From Mesorhizobium opportunistum WSM2075 (lineage in GTDB: Bacteria > Pseudomonadota > Alphaproteobacteria > Rhizobiales > Rhizobiaceae), in assembly GCF_000176035.2 (NCBI RefSeq), contig NC_015675.1, positions 2,484,001-2,548,000 on the forward strand: a stretch of 64,000 nucleotides of DNA. Direction: 5' to 3'. A model generated the notes under the pieces. The model saw only the letters and a program-made list of their open reading frames with translations. It searched no databases and was not told where the DNA came from. Of the stretch, positions 53,189 through 62,883 are shown piece after piece. The translations under genes were made by a program, and so were the position numbers. How positions within the stretch are numbered: the first letter of the stretch is position 1; every line of letters begins with the position of its first letter.

Positions 53189-53273
53189 GCCCTGTGGAAA
53201 CCGGGTATGGCCCGTATTGGGGGTCGTCGGATTTCGCCGGCATGATTATATGGTGGCGAAACGAGTTCCCTAA

Positions 53274-55220
53274 ATGCGCTTTCCGCCCGCCTTTCTCGAC
53301 GAGATCCGCGACCGCGTGCCGATTTCACAGGTCATCGGCCAGCGCGTCGCGTGGGACCGCAAGAAAACCAATACGTCGCGCGGCGACTATTGGGCCTGCT
53401 GCCCGTTCCATGGCGAGAAGAGCCCATCCTTCCACTGCGAGGACAAGAAGGGGCGCTACCACTGTTTCGGCTGCTCGGTCTCGGGCGACCATTTCAAGTT
53501 CCTCACCGAACTCGAGGGACTGAGCTTTCCCGAAGCGGTCGAGAAGATCGCCGACATGGCCGGCGTGCCGATGCCGGTCCGCGACGAACGGGAAGAACAG
53601 CGTGAGAAGGAACGCGCCAGCCTGACCGACGTCATGGAGATGGCGACAGCTTTCTTCCAGGAGCGGCTGCAGGGACCGGAAGGCGCAAAAGCCCGCGCCT
53701 ATCTGCGCGACCGTGGGCTGACGCCGGCGACGCAACATTCGTTCCGGCTCGGCTTCGCCCCTGACAGCCGCAATGCGCTGAAGGAGCATCTCGCCGCAAA
53801 AGGCGTGCCGAAGGCGGACATCGAGGCCTGCGGGCTGGTCCGCCACGGCGACGATATCCCGGTCTCCTATGACTGGTTCCGCGACCGCATCATGTTCCCG
53901 ATCCCGGATTCGCGCGGCAAGATCATCGCCTTCGGCGGCCGCGCGCTCGCCGCCGACGCGGTGGCCAAATACATGAACTCGCCAGACACCGAGCTCTTCC
54001 ACAAGGGCAATGTGCTCTACAATTTCGCCCGCGCCCGCCAAGCGATGGCAAAGGGGGCGCTCGCCAAAGGCGGCACGGTCATCGCCGTCGAAGGCTATAT
54101 GGACGTGATCGCGCTGGCGCAGGCCGGCTTCGAGAATGTCGTGGCGCCGCTCGGCACCGCGCTCACCGAAAACCAGCTCGAACTTCTGTGGCGCATGGCG
54201 CCGGAACCGATGCTGTGCTTCGACGGCGACAAGGCCGGGCTGAAGGCCGCATGGCGGGCCGCCGATCTCGCGCTGCCATCGGTGCAGGCCGGTCGCTCGG
54301 CGCGCTTCGCTCTGCTGCCGGAGGGCAAGGATCCCGACGACCTGGTCAAGGCCGAAGGGCCGGATGCATTCCGCGCGATACTGGCCGACGCGCGGCCGCT
54401 GGTCGACCTGTTGTGGATGCGCGAGACGGCGGGCGGCGTCTTCGACACGCCGGAGCGGCGGGCCGAACTCGAGAAGACGCTGCGCGAACTGACCAGCCGC
54501 ATCCGCGACGAAAGCCTGCGCTATCACTACAGCCAAGAGATGCGCGAGCGGGTGCTGAGTTTCTTCGGCTCCCAGCGCGGTGCCCGACAAAGCCGTCAGG
54601 ACTGGAAACCCGGGCAGGGCAAGGCGGCCGCACCCGGCGGGCAGTTCGCCAAGGCTGGCAGCGGCCGCATGGCAATCACCGAAAGCCTCGGCCAGTCGGC
54701 GCTGGTCAAGCGCGGCGAGGGGATGTCGGTGCGCGAGGCGACGATCATCGTCGCGCTGGTCAACCATCCGCCGCTGATCGACGAGAATTTCGCCCATGTC
54801 GAGTTCCTCGACCTTGCCAATGCCGATCTGCAGCGGCTGCATGGTGCCATCCTCGACGCCATGGCGCACGACATGGCCAATGACCGCCATGCCGTGGTGG
54901 CGACGATCGAGCGTGCCGGCTGCGCCGAGATATGGGAGCGTGCCGTCGGCCTGATCCGGCGGGCGCGGCAATGGCCGGCGCTGGAGACAGCCGCACTCGA
55001 TGATGCCCGCGACGCTCTGAACCAGGCGTTGCACTTGCAGCGCAGCGCGCGCACCTTACATAAGGAGTTGAAACAGGCGGAGGCGGCGCTCGAAGCGGAT
55101 CCCTCGGACGAAAACTTCCGCCATCTGATCGAAATTCAGGCGCAATTCAGGGATGTACAAGCGACGGAAGCGCTGATCGAAGGATTCGGCGTCTCGTCGG
55201 GCAGGGCCGGGCGAGCCTAA
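53274..55220 (+). CDS. dnaG: DNA primase
   Basis: This is a 648-residue primase that lays down RNA primers at the replication fork. The N-terminal CHC2 zinc finger is seen with C43, H46, C64 and C67 (ACCPFHGEK, YHCFGC). The Toprim core contains EGYMD with Glu273 and, farther on, F-D-G-D-K-A-G. The C-terminal DnaB-binding region is helical (from about residue 480). Family length is normal. The start ATG 53274 has a weak ribosome-binding site (GAGTTCC). With rpoD downstream this is the conserved macromolecular-synthesis gene order. Confidence 0.97.
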   Translation: MRFPPAFLDEIRDRVPISQVIGQRVAWDRKKTNTSRGDYWACCPFHGEKSPSFHCEDKKGRYHCFGCSVSGDHFKFLTELEGLSFPEAVEKIADMAGVPMPVRDEREEQREKERASLTDVMEMATAFFQERLQGPEGAKARAYLRDRGLTPATQHSFRLGFAPDSRNALKEHLAAKGVPKADIEACGLVRHGDDIPVSYDWFRDRIMFPIPDSRGKIIAFGGRALAADAVAKYMNSPDTELFHKGNVLYNFARARQAMAKGALAKGGTVIAVEGYMDVIALAQAGFENVVAPLGTALTENQLELLWRMAPEPMLCFDGDKAGLKAAWRAADLALPSVQAGRSARFALLPEGKDPDDLVKAEGPDAFRAILADARPLVDLLWMRETAGGVFDTPERRAELEKTLRELTSRIRDESLRYHYSQEMRERVLSFFGSQRGARQSRQDWKPGQGKAAAPGGQFAKAGSGRMAITESLGQSALVKRGEGMSVREATIIVALVNHPPLIDENFAHVEFLDLANADLQRLHGAILDAMAHDMANDRHAVVATIERAGCAEIWERAVGLIRRARQWPALETAALDDARDALNQALHLQRSARTLHKELKQAEAALEADPSDENFRHLIEIQAQFRDVQATEALIEGFGVSSGRAGRA

Positions 55221-55659
55221 GTGCAGCTGAGTGCAGGAATGAGAGCGCGGCCATGCCTCCTTAGGGGGCGGGGCGCGCTAAGTCGGGTAATTGATTCGCT
55301 TTTTTCATGCGAATCATGCGACAGGCGCTTGACCTTCGGACAGAATGGCGGAATCAGGACGATTCGAAACGTTAACCCGCACCCGCATCGACGGGAATGC
55401 AGCGATGTGGGGTACTGGTCACTGGACAGGCAGGCCGCCTGCCACAGATATCAGGGTTAATCTGGACTTAATGCATGTCGCCCAAGAGTGGTCGCCCAAG
55501 AGAGGAAACCGGTTTTGGGACAACGGCATGCACCAAACAATAGAGTTGATGCGGTTCGTGGCCCGGTGAAGCACGTTTAGAAAAACGAGCGTATCCGATT
55601 TGACTGGTCCGACAGCTTACGCGGCCCCGATGTCCGGCCGCTAGGAGAAGATAAAAACT
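55221..55659. promoter_or_regulatory. dnaG-rpoD spacer with hairpin and possible interspersed element
   Basis: This is 439 bp with no gene. It holds a hairpin TGATTCGC/GCGAATCA (55292-55299 and 55309-55316) with a T-run in its loop. TTGACC (about 55329) is a possible -35. A tandem GTCGCCCAAGAG pair lies at about 55478-55503. Then comes a stretch (about 55500-55575) with GCATGCACCAAACAATAGAG, which resembles rhizobial interspersed mosaic elements. The rpoD start has GGAGAAG. A spacer of this size likely carries separate rpoD promoters. Confidence 0.45.
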
Positions 55660-57684
<2,025 letters not shown>

Positions 57685-57719
57685 GCTGGGAGTCGGGATT
57701 TATCTCCGCGAAGAATTGA

Positions 57720-57742
57720 GGGCGCCGACTGGCGCCCTTTTT
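57720..57742 (+). terminator. Rho-independent terminator of rpoD
   Basis: GGGCGCC-GACT-GGCGCCC (57720-57737) followed by TTTTT, 36 bp after the rpoD stop. A seven-base GC stem with a four-base loop and a U-run is a textbook intrinsic terminator. Confidence 0.9.
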
Positions 57743-58036
57743 CGTTTCAGGCGGTTGCGCATGAAGCCCTCCGGCGGTGGATCGGTCTCGGATGTCAGCC
57801 TGGGATTTCCGCCATGGCCGTGAAGGAGATTGCCGTGATCGGGCGGGTTTTTGAACCGGCTTTCCGTGGTCGCCGCCGACTGTCGCCTCAAGCCTGCAAA
57901 TGATGGCAAGAATAGGTGCTTGCGGGACGTTCGTTGCGGGAGGATAATTTCGCGTCGGATGCATTTTCTGGGCGACAACCCGGATGCCCGCCCCGGCGAA
58001 GCCGCCGTGCTCCGTGGCCCCGGAGGGAGGTGTGCC

Positions 58037-58330
58037 ATGACGACCTACATCATGCTGATGACCTGGACCGAGCAGGGCGCGAAAAACGTTCGCGACTCGC
58101 CCAAGCGGCTCGACGCGGCCAGGAAGCAGCTTGGCGAGATGGGCGGATCGTTCAAATCGTTCTACCTGACCATGGGCGAATACGACATGGTGGCGGTGGT
58201 CGAAGCGCCCGACGATGCGGTGCTGGCGCGTTTCGCGCTGATGTTGGCGGCGAGCGGCAACATCCGGACGCGAACGCTGAAGGCCTTCCCTGAATTCGCT
58301 TATCGCGAGATCATCACTTCGCTTGGATGA
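58037..58330 (+). CDS. GYD-domain protein
   Basis: This is a 97-residue ferredoxin-like-fold protein of the GYD family: M-T-T-Y-I-M-L-M-T-W-T-E-Q-G, then G-S-F-K-S-F-Y-L-T-M-G-E-Y-D-M-V-A-V-V-E-A-P-D-D, and T-R-T-L-K-A-F-P-E-F. The G-E-Y-D is the GYD-type motif. Function is unknown. ATG 58037 follows GGAGG. The upstream 294 bp after the rpoD terminator has no gene. Confidence 0.88.
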   Translation: MTTYIMLMTWTEQGAKNVRDSPKRLDAARKQLGEMGGSFKSFYLTMGEYDMVAVVEAPDDAVLARFALMLAASGNIRTRTLKAFPEFAYREIITSLG

Positions 58331-58437
58331 AGCGACCGGCAGGGTTTCCGGAAGTCGACAACCGGGTGCCGGCTTGACGGCGCTTTGCCGCAGGACGGGA
58401 CGCCTCGCCGTGATAGAATGCGGCGAGGGAGATCGCG

Positions 58438-58707
58438 ATGAGCAATTCTTCGATGTTGGCCATCGGCCTTGCCGCGTTGTCCTTGATGCCGATCCATGCC
58501 AGCGCCGCCGCGCAAAAACCGGTCGGCATGGCCAATCCAGCATCCGTCCATTGCGGGGAGGTTGGCGGGCGCCTGACAATCAGGAAGGACAAGGCCGGCA
58601 ACGAATATGGATTCTGCCGCTTGCCCAACGGGCGCCTGTGCGAGGAGTGGGCGCTGTTTCGCGACGACAAATGCGTCGGGCCGAAGGCGGCCATGCGCGG
58701 CAAATGA
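58438..58707 (+). CDS. DUF333 secreted protein
   Basis: This is a 89-residue protein with a signal peptide (MLAIGLAALSLMPIHASAAA) and one DUF333 domain: A-N-P-A-S-V-H-C, then G-G-R-L-T-I-R-K-D, G-N-E-Y-G-F-C-R-L-P-N-G, E-W-A-L-F-R-D-D-K-C. The three cysteines and the P-N-G are family hallmarks. It is probably periplasmic or outer-membrane associated and has no proven function. GGGAGATCGCG precedes the ATG. Confidence 0.88.
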   Translation: MSNSSMLAIGLAALSLMPIHASAAAQKPVGMANPASVHCGEVGGRLTIRKDKAGNEYGFCRLPNGRLCEEWALFRDDKCVGPKAAMRGK

Positions 58708-58726
58708 CCATGATAGAACCACACCC

Positions 58727-59095
58727 TTGCTGACCGTCTGGTACAACACGCGCTGCCCGGTCTGCGATGCGGGCATCGTCAGGCAGAAGCGCCGGCTGAT
58801 CGAAGCGGTCAAGGCCGGCCGGATCGAATTTCGCGACATCAACCTGGAACCGGCGGCGCTCACCGGATTTGGGGCCTCGCTGGAGGACATCCGCCGCCGG
58901 CTGCACGCCACCGACGCGGATGGCCGCTTGCTGGTCGGCGCCGATGTGGCGATTGCCGTGTGGCAGGTGACGCCGGGCGAGGGCTGGCTGGCGGGCCTAT
59001 TCGGCAACCGGTTGACCTTGCCGCTGACGCGGTTTGCCTACGATCGCTTCGCCGACCTGCTCTATGCCTGGAACCGGCGTAACGGCCGCTGGTAG
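58727..59095 (+). CDS. DCC-family thiol-disulfide oxidoreductase-like protein (DUF393)
   Basis: This is a protein of about 122 residues with the DUF393 pattern: L-L-T-V-W-Y-N-T-R-C-P-V-C-D-A-G-I at the start (C-P-V-C), I-E-F-R-D-I-N-L-E, and D-A-D-G-R-L-L-V-G-A-D-V-A-I. The CxxC suggests a thioredoxin-like redox role. The start is uncertain: the frame is open upstream but overlaps the DUF333 gene. An ATG at 58710 would give M-I-E-P-H-P and then a stop unless one base were added. A TTG start at 58727 is used here. Confidence 0.7.
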   Translation: MLTVWYNTRCPVCDAGIVRQKRRLIEAVKAGRIEFRDINLEPAALTGFGASLEDIRRRLHATDADGRLLVGADVAIAVWQVTPGEGWLAGLFGNRLTLPLTRFAYDRFADLLYAWNRRNGRW

Positions 59096-59163
59096 CGGAT
59101 TTCCCGTCGCCGCCCGGAACGCCGCAGCCCTGACCCGAAGAGATTGGGCTGGCGGCGCATTTA

Positions 59164-59229
59164 GATACATCGTAAGATATATCTTGACTCCGCAAGGGCG
59201 CGAGCCTAATTGAGATATATCGTAAGATA
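59164..59229 (+). promoter_or_regulatory. Two-box PadR operator around its own promoter
   Basis: GATACATCGTAAGATA (59164-59179) and GATATATCGTAAGATA (59214-59229) differ at one base and begin exactly 50 bp apart, five helical turns. Each core resembles the PadR-type A-T-x-x-T-A-A-x-A-T pattern. Between them TTGACT (59184-59189) is a good -35 with TAAT-rich sequence 16-17 bp later. The right copy ends 18 bp before the PadR start. This fits autoregulation with looping or two-dimer binding. Confidence 0.65.
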
Positions 59230-59247
59230 GAACTCAAGGAGCAATCA

Positions 59248-59937
59248 ATGCACAAAGACAATCATTTCGGGCGCGGTCATTTCGGCGAACGCATGTTCAT
59301 GCACATGGCCGGCAAATTTGGTGGCAGAGGGGGCGGCGGCTTTGGCCCGTTCGGCCATGGCGGTCGCGGTGGTGGGCGCGGTGGCCCGGGCGACATGTTC
59401 CGCGCCGGGCGCATGCTGGCCGACGGCGACCTCAAGCTGATCACACTGTCGCTGCTGGCCGAGGCGCCGCGCCACGGCTACGACATCATCAAGGCGCTGG
59501 AAGAGCGCACCAGCGGCATCTACAGCCCGAGCCCGGGCGTGGTCTATCCGACCCTGACCTTCCTGGAAGAGGCCGGCTATGCCGTCTCGTCGAGCGAAGG
59601 CAACAAGAAGGTGTTTTCCATCACCGAGGCCGGGCAGGCGCATCTTGCCGACAACCGCGAGATGATCGACGGCGTGCTCGACCATCTCGAGCGCTTCGGC
59701 CGCAAGATGGCCAAGGCGCGCGACTGGTTCGGCTGGAACGACGATGGCGAGGATCGGCGCGGTGGCCGCGGCGGGCGTGGTGAGCGCTCGGAAACGCGTG
59801 ACGAATTCCGCGCCATCCGCCACCGGCTGCGGGCGGCGCTCGGCGACATCGTCGATGCCCCGGCTGAAAAGCAGGCTGAGGCGATCGCCATTCTCGAAGC
59901 CGCCGCGGAAGCGCTGGAGGCGCTGTCGCACAAGTGA
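59248..59937 (+). CDS. PadR-family transcriptional regulator with His/Gly-rich N-terminus
   Basis: This is a 229-residue protein. The winged-helix PadR domain is at about 60-135: L-K-L-I-T-L-S-L-L-A-E-A-P-R-H-G-Y-D-I-I-K, S-P-G-V-V-Y-P-T-L-T-F-L-E-E-A-G-Y, and V-F-S-I-T-E-A-G. The first 50 residues are rich in His, Gly and Phe with many M-H motifs (HFGRGHFGERMFMHMAGKF), which might bind metal. The C-terminus is helical. GGAGCAATCA precedes ATG. It has two operator copies upstream and probably regulates itself; other targets are not seen. Confidence 0.88.
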   Translation: MHKDNHFGRGHFGERMFMHMAGKFGGRGGGGFGPFGHGGRGGGRGGPGDMFRAGRMLADGDLKLITLSLLAEAPRHGYDIIKALEERTSGIYSPSPGVVYPTLTFLEEAGYAVSSSEGNKKVFSITEAGQAHLADNREMIDGVLDHLERFGRKMAKARDWFGWNDDGEDRRGGRGGRGERSETRDEFRAIRHRLRAALGDIVDAPAEKQAEAIAILEAAAEALEALSHK

Positions 59938-59976
59938 CGTAATCGGGCGGCATCGGGCGCCGACTGGGCGAGGATT

Positions 59977-60142
59977 GGGTTCCTCGCCCCCGCAAAGCGG
60001 GGGAGAGGTGACTCGGCGAAGCCGAGACGGAGAGGGGGAGTGGCTCGACCTCAAATGAATTCTGAGGAAACTCGCCCACGCCGCAGCCCCCTCTCCGACC
60101 GCTTCGCGGCCATCTCTCCCCCATTACCTGGGGGCGAGGAAA
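59977..60142. repeat. Inverted pair of intergenic repeats, family C
   Basis: The left arm (59977-60040) has GGGTTCCTCGCCCCCGCAAA, then GGCGAAGCCGAGACGGAGAG. The right arm (60085-60142) has CCCCCTCTCCGACCGCTTCG and CCATTACCTGGGGGCGAGGA. The outer parts pair. Same family as 26182 and 27993. The gap between the PadR and YiaAB genes contains no other feature apart from the terminator. Confidence 0.7.
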
Positions 60143-60161
60143 CCAAGTTCTGCAAAGTCTC

Positions 60162-60185
60162 AAAAAAGCCCGGGTGACCGGGCTT
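60162..60185 (-). terminator. Terminator of the YiaAB-like gene
   Basis: GCCCGG (60168-60173), GTGA loop, CCGGGC (60178-60183), extended by AA/TT. On the minus strand it is followed by TTTTTT (60162-60167), a strong intrinsic terminator 21 bp past the YiaAB stop. On the plus strand the trailing TTCTTTC gives only a weak terminator. Confidence 0.75.
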
Positions 60186-60206
60186 CTTTCGTCAGATGTG
60201 CCGGCA

Positions 60207-60467
60207 TCATTCCTTGCTGACATATTCGCTGATCAGCTTTTCGTTGCGCGCCTTCTCGATCTTGGCGGTCATCTCGGCCGACAGGCGTTCGTCGGTGCGG
60301 TACTTGACCAGGTTCACCAGGCTGCCGGTGAGCAGCAGGATGCCCATGGCCCAGTAGCCCTTGGTCGCCAGGTCGACCGGCGCCAGCCAGAGCGACAGGC
60401 CGAGCATGAAATAGGCGGCACCGACCGAAGCGGTGTTGAACATGATGTAGGTCTGATTGGCGTTCAT
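60207..60467 (-). CDS. YiaAB two-helix membrane protein
   Basis: This is an 86-residue protein with two predicted helices: T-A-S-V-G-A-A-Y-F-M-L-G-L-S-L-W-L and K-G-Y-W-A-M-G-I-L-L-L-T-G-S-L-V-N-L. After these comes a charged helix (SAEMTAKIEKARNEKLISEY). The YiaA/YiaB motif Y-W-A-M-G and L-V-N-L-V-K-Y is present. It is the second gene after the PspA-like gene on the same strand (55-bp gap) and is likely cotranscribed under TetR control; an envelope-stress role is inferred. Confidence 0.85.
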   Translation of the reverse strand: MNANQTYIMFNTASVGAAYFMLGLSLWLAPVDLATKGYWAMGILLLTGSLVNLVKYRTDERLSAEMTAKIEKARNEKLISEYVSKE

Positions 60468-60522
60468 TGGTGTTCTCCATTGGTTGGTGACGTCGATGGA
60501 ACAAGGTCTGGAAGGCTGTTTT

Positions 60523-61200
60523 TCAGTTGATGGTCTTCAGGCGCTCGAGCACGTCCTTGGCGCGCACCTTCACCGCCGGGCCGTGGCCGGCATCGGCAAG
60601 GCGGTCGCGGATCGCTTCGTGACGCAGCTCGCCGTCGATCTCGTCGAGGATGCCGGCCTCCTCGAACGGATGGCTGCCGGCCTTGATGCGGGCCAGAAGC
60701 TCCTCGGCGTCGTTGAGGCTCGCCGACTGACCGATCGACCTGACGAGGCGCGACTGCGCCTTGCGCTCGGCATCGATGGCCCGGGCCGAGATCATGCCCT
60801 GGTTGAGGTCGATGATGCGGCGATGCGCCCGCTCCACCGAAACGCGCATCCGCAACGTCTTTTCGCCAAGGCTCTGCACGGTGGCGCGGCGGACATCGCG
60901 TTCATTCTCCAGCTCGGCGACGGCCGCGGCACCGCTTTCGGCCAGCCCGTTGTTGCCGGCGGCGAGCGCGCTGATCGTGCGTGTTTCGAGATCGGCGTGG
61001 CGGCGGTCGAGCTGGCCGAGACTGGCCTGTTCGGCACGCTGGCGCACGATCAGCGTGGCCAGTGTCTGCTTGGCGGCGGCAAGTCCCGCCTCGGCGTCGC
61101 GGATGCGCTGCGCCAGAAGGTCGATGGCGAAGCGATCCTTGAGGCCGTCCTCCGCCCGTGCGCTGGCGCCGTCGAGCAATGTCCTGATCAGGCTAAGCAT
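60523..61200 (-). CDS. PspA/IM30-like coiled-coil protein
   Basis: This is a 225-residue protein, mostly long alpha-helix. The N-terminus MLSLIRTLLDGASARAEDGL resembles PspA, whose amphipathic start binds membranes, and the middle is a long coiled coil (LAQRIRDAEAGLAAAKQTLA to SVERAHRRIIDLNQGM). PspA/IM30 proteins polymerise on stressed inner membranes. ATG 61200 follows GAGAAGAACC with GGGAG a little further upstream. It is first in an operon with the YiaAB gene; three TetR-type boxes lie in the spacer to the divergent regulator. Confidence 0.82.
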   Translation of the reverse strand: MLSLIRTLLDGASARAEDGLKDRFAIDLLAQRIRDAEAGLAAAKQTLATLIVRQRAEQASLGQLDRRHADLETRTISALAAGNNGLAESGAAAVAELENERDVRRATVQSLGEKTLRMRVSVERAHRRIIDLNQGMISARAIDAERKAQSRLVRSIGQSASLNDAEELLARIKAGSHPFEEAGILDEIDGELRHEAIRDRLADAGHGPAVKVRAKDVLERLKTIN

Positions 61201-61226
61201 GGTTCTTCTCCCTTCGAAGCGTTGCG

Positions 61227-61295
61227 TGAACATCGTTCACGAAACCAACATAACAGCAAATGAACATTGTTCAAGATGCTTTTGAACGCTGTTCA
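61227..61295. promoter_or_regulatory. Three-box operator of the TetR/PspA divergon
   Basis: TGAACATCGTTCA (61227-61239), TGAACATTGTTCA (61261-61273) and TGAACGCTGTTCA (61283-61295) are the same 13-bp palindrome with changes only in the central three bases. Centres are 34 and 22 bp apart. They lie between the PspA-like start (61200) and the TetR start (61378), so the TetR protein probably represses the stress operon and itself. Confidence 0.85.
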
Positions 61296-61377
61296 CAAAA
61301 TCCCGAATATGGTAAACGGAGGGAAGGTCTGGTTCGAAACAACATGCTGCTTCCGCAGGACACTCACAAGGACTGAA

Positions 61378-62019
61378 ATGGCACTGGACAAGGAAGAGAC
61401 GGGCGAGCGGGTGCTGGCCATTGCCGAGGCGCTGCTCAACGAAGGCGGCATGGACAATCTGAAGGCGAGGACCGTGGCCGAGCAGGCGGGCATCTCGGTC
61501 GGCTCGGTCTACAATCTGTTTTCCGATCTCGAGGGGGTGCACCGTGCCGTCAACATGCGGCTGCTCGACCGACTGGGCGCCGCGGGGTCGGCGGCGATGG
61601 CCGATCTCGGCAAGCGAGGCATCACCGATGTGCGGCAACGCCTGCTGGCGCTGGCCGGCGCCTATGTGCGCTTTGTCGAGGCGCATCCTGGCAGTTGGCC
61701 GGCACTGCTCGCCTTCAATAGGCGTCGCCCGACGATGACCGAGCCGGATGCCTATGAAGCGCGGCTCGACCAGCTGTTCGAGATCATCGCCGGCGTGCTC
61801 GCCGGCGGCGACTTCGACCTCGACGACGATACGCGCCGCATTGCCGCGCGCACACTATGGTCAAGCGTGCATGGCATCGTCACCAGCGGCTATGCGGCGA
61901 GATCCGTGCGCGGGCAGGCCGACGAGATCGACAGGCAGATCGAGCTTCTGGTCTCCGTCTTCATCAGGGGGCTGGAACGCGGCGGCACATTCGCGCATGC
62001 TGGGACAACAGCGTCGTGA
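61378..62019 (+). CDS. TetR-family transcriptional regulator
   Basis: This is a 213-residue regulator: the N-terminal TetR helix-turn-helix reads LAIAEALLNEGGMDNLKART, VAEQAGISVGSVYNLFSDLE, and a TetR_C-like helical effector domain follows (FVEAHPGSWPALLAFNRRRP). ATG 61378 was chosen as the family start; the frame is open back to 61267 across two operator boxes. It is divergent from the PspA/YiaAB operon, with three palindromes in the spacer. The inducer is unknown. Confidence 0.9.
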   Translation: MALDKEETGERVLAIAEALLNEGGMDNLKARTVAEQAGISVGSVYNLFSDLEGVHRAVNMRLLDRLGAAGSAAMADLGKRGITDVRQRLLALAGAYVRFVEAHPGSWPALLAFNRRRPTMTEPDAYEARLDQLFEIIAGVLAGGDFDLDDDTRRIAARTLWSSVHGIVTSGYAARSVRGQADEIDRQIELLVSVFIRGLERGGTFAHAGTTAS

Positions 62020-62066
62020 ATCGCGAACAAGCCGCGGTTTGCAGGACGAACAAGGAGATTTGATCG

Positions 62067-62357
62067 ATGTCTTTTCTGAAACGTCTTTTCGGCGGCGGGG
62101 GCGAGGCGACCGAGCCCACGAGTGCGGCACCGGCCAAGCAGGTCGAGCACAAGGGTTTCCTGATCAGCGCCACGCCCTACAAGGCCGATGGCCAGTACCA
62201 GACCTGCGGCGTCGTCTCCAAGGAGGTTGACGGCGTGGTCAAAGAACACAAGTTCATCCGCGCCGACCGCTTTGCCGGGCTCGACGACGCCGTCGACATC
62301 TCGATCAAGAAGGGCATCCAACTGGTCGATGAACAGGGCGAGCGGATTTTCGGATAG
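62067..62357 (+). CDS. HlyU-family protein
   Basis: This is a 96-residue protein: M-S-F-L-K-R-L-F-G-G-G start, then K-Q-V-E-H-K-G-F-L-I-S-A-T-P-Y-K-A-D-G-Q-Y, T-C-G-V-V-S-K-E-V-D-G, and E-H-K-F-I-R-A-D-R-F. In Vibrio an unrelated-fold HlyU activates haemolysin; this family is annotated HlyU by Pfam, but its role in rhizobia is unknown. It follows TetR by 47 bp on the same strand and may be cotranscribed. Confidence 0.85.
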   Translation: MSFLKRLFGGGGEATEPTSAAPAKQVEHKGFLISATPYKADGQYQTCGVVSKEVDGVVKEHKFIRADRFAGLDDAVDISIKKGIQLVDEQGERIFG

Positions 62358-62499
62358 GGTGCAGACCGCGGCGTTGCCGTCGGGCCAATCAGGACGGACC
62401 TACCAAAATCTAGGCGCTGTGCACTGATGGTTCCATCGGGGTCGGCGGAGCCGCGAATCTGTGCTAAGCCGCCGCCAAACAAACCAGAGGACGACACCC

Positions 62500-62730
62500 G
62501 TGAGCGAACTGACCGTGGCCGAGGCGACCGAAAATATCTATGCCTCGCTGCGGGCGGACAATGCCGAAATCGACGCGCATATCGCGACGCTCAAGGCAGC
62601 GCTGACACGAGAGGGGATAAAAGAGGCGGTGTTCGATCCGACCAAGTTGGCGCAAAGCAACCGATCGGGCCGCAAGCTGATGCAAGCTTATTTCAGGCAG
62701 CGCGGCGTGAGCGTGAGGTTTTCGGAGTAG
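62500..62730 (+). CDS. Small hypothetical protein
   Basis: This is a 76-residue protein beginning with GTG 62500 (AGAGGA upstream), with a helical, charged composition: SELTVAEATENIYASLRADN, IATLKAALTREGIKEAVFDP, TKLAQSNRSGRKLMQAYFRQ. No domain is recognised. A longer frame back to 62461 exists but starts with an unlikely codon context. It is transcribed alone; downstream lies a convergent methyltransferase gene. Confidence 0.6.
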   Translation: MSELTVAEATENIYASLRADNAEIDAHIATLKAALTREGIKEAVFDPTKLAQSNRSGRKLMQAYFRQRGVSVRFSE

Positions 62731-62837
62731 CCGAACCGCGGGCGGGGCGATCGCCACGGACGATGAGGCCGATGAACGGCCAGTGGCAGTTCGCGTTCGC
62801 GTGAGCGTCGAACATCATCACGCCCAGCCAAAACACA

Positions 62838-62866
62838 CACCGGCCGAGGTCTCATCCCGGCCGGTG
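62838..62866 (-). terminator. Terminator-like hairpin after the methyltransferase gene
   Basis: CACCGGCCG (62838-62846) and CGGCCGGTG (62858-62866) form a perfect 9-bp stem with an 11-base loop, 17 bp past the methyltransferase stop on the minus strand, then TGTGTGTTTTGG. The T-run is short, so it is only moderately convincing. Confidence 0.55.
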
Positions 62867-62883
62867 CGCAATCCAGACGGTTG

